A DNA stretch of 9,256 nt, from NCBI GenBank assembly GCA_031275395.1, contig JAISOU010000020.1, positions 1 through 9,256 of the forward strand. The letters are read 5' to 3'. How positions within the stretch are numbered: position 1 is the stretch's first letter; every line of letters starts with the position of its first letter. The position numbers and the translations under genes are program-made. Positions 7,294 through 9,256 of this stretch are shown here, one piece after another. The DNA comes from Helicobacteraceae bacterium. Its GTDB lineage: Bacteria; Campylobacterota; Campylobacteria; Campylobacterales; SZUA-545. The notes beneath the pieces are model-generated. The model saw nothing but the letters and a program-made list of their open reading frames with translations. It made no database searches and was not told the origin of the DNA.

Positions 7294-7998
7294 CTAAAGT
7301 TGGTTAAAAAGCTTTTGAACGTCGATAGCCTTTTCGTAAATCGCCTTGCCTACGATCGCGCCGTCGATCCCTATTTTTGCTAGATCGGCTAACTCGTTTT
7401 TTGTTTTAACGCCGCCGCTTGCGATCGTAAAGGCGCCAAACGCCTCTTTAATCGCCGTCGTCCAGACGAGGTTCGCGCCGCTTAAAGTCCCGTCGCGCCC
7501 AATATCCGTCGCTATGATCGCCTCCACTTCACTACCTTTGAAACCCGCCGCGAACGCGCTCGCCTCTACTTCGGCCGTTTGCGCCCAGCCATTCACGGCG
7601 ACCTTGCCGTTTTTTGCGTCGATTCCGATCGCGACGGGATATTTTCGCGCCGTTTCGATCGCCCACGCGGGATTCTGAACCGCCGCGCTACCCAAAATTA
7701 CCCGCGAAACGCCCAGATCGAGATAAGATCGAATCGTCTTTTCGTCGCGTATGCCGCCGCCTAACTGGATTTTCAAAGAAACGCTTTTGGCGATCGCCTC
7801 TATGCTTTTGCCGTTTCTCGGCTCGCCCGCAAACGCGCCGTCCAGATCGACGATATGAAGCCATTTCGCGCCCGCCTCCTCAAAACGTTTCGCTATTTCG
7901 GCGGGATTATCGCCGTAGATTTTGGCGCTTTGCATAACGCCTTTTGTAAGCCTAACCGCCTTATTTTCTTTCAAGTCGATCGCGGGGAAAATAATCAT
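7294..7998 (-). CDS. hisA: Phosphoribosylformimino-5-aminoimidazole carboxamide ribotide isomerase
   Basis: HisA opens the ribose ring of ProFAR to give PRFAR, the substrate of the HisH-HisF synthase in histidine synthesis. The 234 residues form a (beta-alpha)8 barrel with the two catalytic aspartates at D8 (FPAIDL) and D127 (GIDAKNG), the same numbering as in Thermotoga maritima HisA from memory. Phosphate-binding loops are seen at GGGIR (80-84), GSAA (103-106), GRDGT (167-171) and SGG (194-196). It begins at the ATG at 7998, after a 107-base gap following the truncated hisH, and ends 38 bases before cheY. hisH-hisA adjacency is common in this phylum, so the broken hisH upstream marks this as the original his locus. 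Nothing suggests a bifunctional PriA-type enzyme. Confidence 0.95.
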   Translation of the reverse strand: MIIFPAIDLKENKAVRLTKGVMQSAKIYGDNPAEIAKRFEEAGAKWLHIVDLDGAFAGEPRNGKSIEAIAKSVSLKIQLGGGIRDEKTIRSYLDLGVSRVILGSAAVQNPAWAIETARKYPVAIGIDAKNGKVAVNGWAQTAEVEASAFAAGFKGSEVEAIIATDIGRDGTLSGANLVWTTAIKEAFGAFTIASGGVKTKNELADLAKIGIDGAIVGKAIYEKAIDVQKLFNQL

Positions 7999-8037
7999 CT
8001 TTTTCGCTCTCTTATCCGTTTAGGAATTAAAACCGCG

Positions 8038-8043
8038 ATTTTA
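8038..8043 (-). promoter_or_regulatory. Possible -10 element for hisA and downstream genes
   Basis: The 107-base space between the hisH remnant and hisA (8105-7999) has no gene. On the minus strand it contains TAAAAT at 8043-8038, with a T-rich run (CTTTTTTG) about 14-21 bases upstream and roughly 40 bases of leader before the hisA ATG. Campylobacterota vegetative promoters typically show a -10 box and upstream T tracts rather than a strong -35, which fits loosely. Since hisA has lost its normal upstream partner, a promoter here would be useful. The evidence is weak. Confidence 0.25.
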
Positions 8044-8105
8044 GCCAATAGAGTTCAAAAAAGGCTATCGCCAAACAATGCGCGGAAAATTGAAAATTCT
8101 GCGGA

Positions 8106-8252
8106 TTAAAGCTCCGCGAAGTTTTTCAGGATTTGCAAGCCGATATTATGGCTCTTTTCGGGGTGAGGCTGAATCGCAAAAACGTTGCCTTGCTCGATCG
8201 CGCAGACAAACTCGTAGCCGTAAAAGGCTTTGCCGATCACGACGTCGTCGTC
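8106..8252 (-). pseudogene. hisH: 3' remnant of hisH (imidazole glycerol phosphate synthase glutaminase subunit)
   Basis: About 48 C-terminal codons and the TAA stop of hisH survive next to hisA, where a complete gene of about 200 codons would be expected. The part aligned by eye begins at DDDVVIGKAFYGYEF and runs through HPEKS to the end. The class I amidotransferase nucleophile (G-x-C-x-G) and the whole front of the domain are missing. The remnant contains one CGATCG motif (8195-8200), the last one in the window going right, so its DNA belongs with the resident core rather than with the sequence beyond it. Confidence 0.7.
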
Positions 8253-8342
8253 GCCTCCTTTGTTAGAGCCTCCTCCTTTGCTTTCGCAACTTAGGATAAA
8301 AAGAGAGACGGCGATAGCGATAATTGCAAAGACTTTTACCAT
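8106..8342 (-). CDS. Chimeric ORF: lipoprotein signal fused to the HisH C-terminus, 78 aa
   Basis: Residues 1-18 form a lipoprotein signal peptide (MVKVFAIIAIAVSLFILSC) with the lipobox ILSC and lipidation site C19, followed by a flexible ESKGGGSNKGG linker. From D31 to the end (DDDVVIGKAFYGYEFVCAI, then PHPEKSHNIGL and LKNFAEL) the sequence is the C-terminal quarter of HisH, including the His-Glu pair of the glutaminase triad (H60, E62) but not the catalytic Cys domain. The phenylalanine normally before HPEKS is proline here. A lipid-anchored HisH tail cannot make imidazole glycerol phosphate. The ORF starts two bases after the preceding stop with no visible ribosome site. I read it as a junction product of insertion or recombination; whether it is expressed is unknown. 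Confidence 0.6.
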   Translation of the reverse strand: MVKVFAIIAIAVSLFILSCESKGGGSNKGGDDDVVIGKAFYGYEFVCAIEQGNVFAIQPHPEKSHNIGLQILKNFAEL

Positions 8343-8344
8343 TT

Positions 8345-9256
8345 CTAGCGTTTATCGTAGTCGCAAGGGTTGGGATCGTCGCTAGATTCCCACCACGCTT
8401 TGCCGCTTTGTTTAATTCTGTTGTTAAATTTAGTATCGGCATTATCGCGTTGAGGCGTATTATGAATCAGTTTACGAACGAAGTTAAATTCTTCAAGACC
8501 TACTCCATCAAGGCTCGTTTGCTTGAGGCATTTGATTGCTTTTAAAGTTTCTTGATCGGCTGCCCAAAGCGTATCAAACTCAGCAGCGCTTACTTTTACC
8601 TCCGTTTGCATTGCTTTTGCTAGCTGTATAAGCCCCGCTCTATACCTTTCTTGATCGAGTCTTGGAGCGTAGTTATAGATTGCGATCTCTACATCGTCTC
8701 TTATGCCGTTATTATTGCTATCGATCCCTTCTAGGGTTTTCTTGCCTTCGCTTTTAGGATCGGGAGGAAGGTTATAGACGCTTTGAACGTTAAAGGTTTT
8801 AGCGTTAAACGCCGCTTGCGCTTTGGCTTCTTTTTCTCTATCCGAGTCGCAGGGGATAGGATTGCTTTTTGCGCTGAATATCCTCCCGCTTAGCATTTTG
8901 TTGTAACGAATATAAGCCTTTGCTCTTGCGTCTGTGTTGGCTATTTGCCGCTCAATAAACAAAATATCGCTCGTCGAATATTTGTCAGTCATTTTTGTAA
9001 ATAAACAATCGGTAGCCCGCGCCGATTCTTTTTGCGCCTTAAGAACCCCGTCGGTATCGTTTTTGTCGGCGGCTAATATAGCGGCTTGCAGTCCTTTTGA
9101 CGTTTGCAATAAGGCTTGTCTTAAACCATCCTGTTCCGGTTTAGGAGCGTACTTATAGATCGCGATCTCCACGTCGTCTCTAACGCCGTTGTTGTTACTA
9201 TCTATGCCTTCTAAGGTTTTCTTGCCTTCGCTTCCGGGATCGGGAGGTAAAATTAC
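8345..9256 (-). CDS. Exported-type repeat protein with EF-hand-like calcium loops (partial, 5' end outside window)
   Basis: The frame is open from the right edge to TAG at 8347-8345 (303 codons seen). It consists of two copies of a 160-residue unit. Each has a PPDP..EGKKTLEGI lead, an acidic loop DSNNNG[VI]RDDVE (residues 19-30 and 179-190 of the visible part), a VEIAIY.YAP segment, a helical region with one Cys (C84, C242) and an ending like NP.PCD.D with a second Cys (C136, C298). The loop matches the EF-hand spacing D1-N3-N5-G6-D9-E12, so Ca2+ binding is likely. Paired cysteines suggest an oxidising compartment such as the periplasm or surface. A GTG at 9172 could be mistaken for the start, but it is an internal Val codon of the first loop. 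Family not recognised. The start and any signal peptide lie to the right. Confidence 0.7.
   Translation of the reverse strand, partial: VILPPDPGSEGKKTLEGIDSNNNGVRDDVEIAIYKYAPKPEQDGLRQALLQTSKGLQAAILAADKNDTDGVLKAQKESARATDCLFTKMTDKYSTSDILFIERQIANTDARAKAYIRYNKMLSGRIFSAKSNPIPCDSDREKEAKAQAAFNAKTFNVQSVYNLPPDPKSEGKKTLEGIDSNNNGIRDDVEIAIYNYAPRLDQERYRAGLIQLAKAMQTEVKVSAAEFDTLWAADQETLKAIKCLKQTSLDGVGLEEFNFVRKLIHNTPQRDNADTKFNNRIKQSGKAWWESSDDPNPCDYDKR
8672..8776 (-). repeat. Tandem-unit conserved block, second (C-terminal) copy
   Basis: This block matches 9152-9256 at an exact offset of 480 bases, that is 160 codons. It encodes the PPDP lead, the EF-hand-like loop and the VEIAIYNYAP segment. A 19-base identical run (plus strand, 8734-8752) lies inside it. 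Substitutions elsewhere are mostly at third codon positions, so the duplication is not brand new. Confidence 0.75.
9152..9256 (-). repeat. Tandem-unit conserved block, first visible copy (cut by window edge)
   Basis: This is the partner of 8672-8776, encoding VILPPDPGSEG, the first EF-hand-like loop and VEIAIYKYAP. The block reaches the window edge, so further copies may exist to the right. Confidence 0.7.

Noticed and set aside
8046-8075. Hairpin-like GGC-GATA-GCC followed by a T run between the hisH remnant and hisA
   Set aside because: The stem is only three base pairs, too weak to call a rho-independent terminator.
9170-9172. GTG as the start of the repeat protein
   Set aside because: The frame is open to the window edge. 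The codon is the Val of the first calcium loop, and the second unit has Val at the same place.
1-9256. tRNA, rRNA or riboswitch
   Set aside because: I saw no cloverleaf-like, ribosomal or known riboswitch sequence on either strand. Almost all of the window is coding.

Overview
The window reads as chromosomal DNA of an uncultured member of the Campylobacterota (formerly Epsilonproteobacteria). This rests on the gene set and order hisH(remnant)-hisA-cheY-prmA-ftsH-psd-like-pssA-leuA and on a CheY very close to the Campylobacter/Helicobacter type. The cheY-prmA-ftsH-psd-like-pssA block is, from memory, a conserved Campylobacterota neighbourhood. The core GC content, about 50-60% in lines counted by hand, is high for that phylum, so the lineage is probably unusual. 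Every gene I accept lies on the minus strand and is transcribed from right to left.

Right edge (9256 to about 8253): the 3' part of a gene for an exported-looking protein of 160-residue tandem units, each with an EF-hand-like Ca2+ loop and two cysteines. Two bases after it starts a 78-codon chimera. Its first 30 codons are a lipoprotein signal plus a Gly/Ser/Lys linker, and the last 48 are the C-terminus of HisH, the glutaminase subunit of imidazole glycerol phosphate synthase. The hisH that normally precedes hisA has apparently been broken here, and foreign or rearranged DNA abuts its 3' stub.

Core (about 8252 to 1246): hisA (histidine synthesis), cheY (chemotaxis), prmA (ribosomal protein L11 methylation), ftsH (membrane AAA+ protease), a membrane Psd-like protein that lacks two residues of the usual self-cleavage triad, pssA (phosphatidylserine synthase) and leuA (leucine synthesis). 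From cheY to leuA the genes are 0-15 bases apart or overlap, so this looks like one operon. cheY begins at TTG and prmA probably at CTG.

Left edge (1233 to 1): an accessory run of small genes follows leuA. They are a DUF1566-like secreted protein with a strong Shine-Dalgarno site, a short basic ORF in the same frame after its TAG stop, a 60-residue exported peptide, a 133-residue membrane protein and a partial membrane protein. These last are AT-rich and coupled by overlaps or 2-base gaps.

A window-wide pattern is the palindrome CGATCG. I count about 38 copies by eye, against roughly 2 expected. All lie between about 850 and 8200, with none in the left 850 bases or the right 1050 bases. This HIP1-like signature marks the resident DNA and sets the two edges apart as probable acquisitions. 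The most interesting points are the hisH chimera, the motif and its absence from the edges, the apparently inactive Psd-like protein, and the two uncharacterised edge operons.
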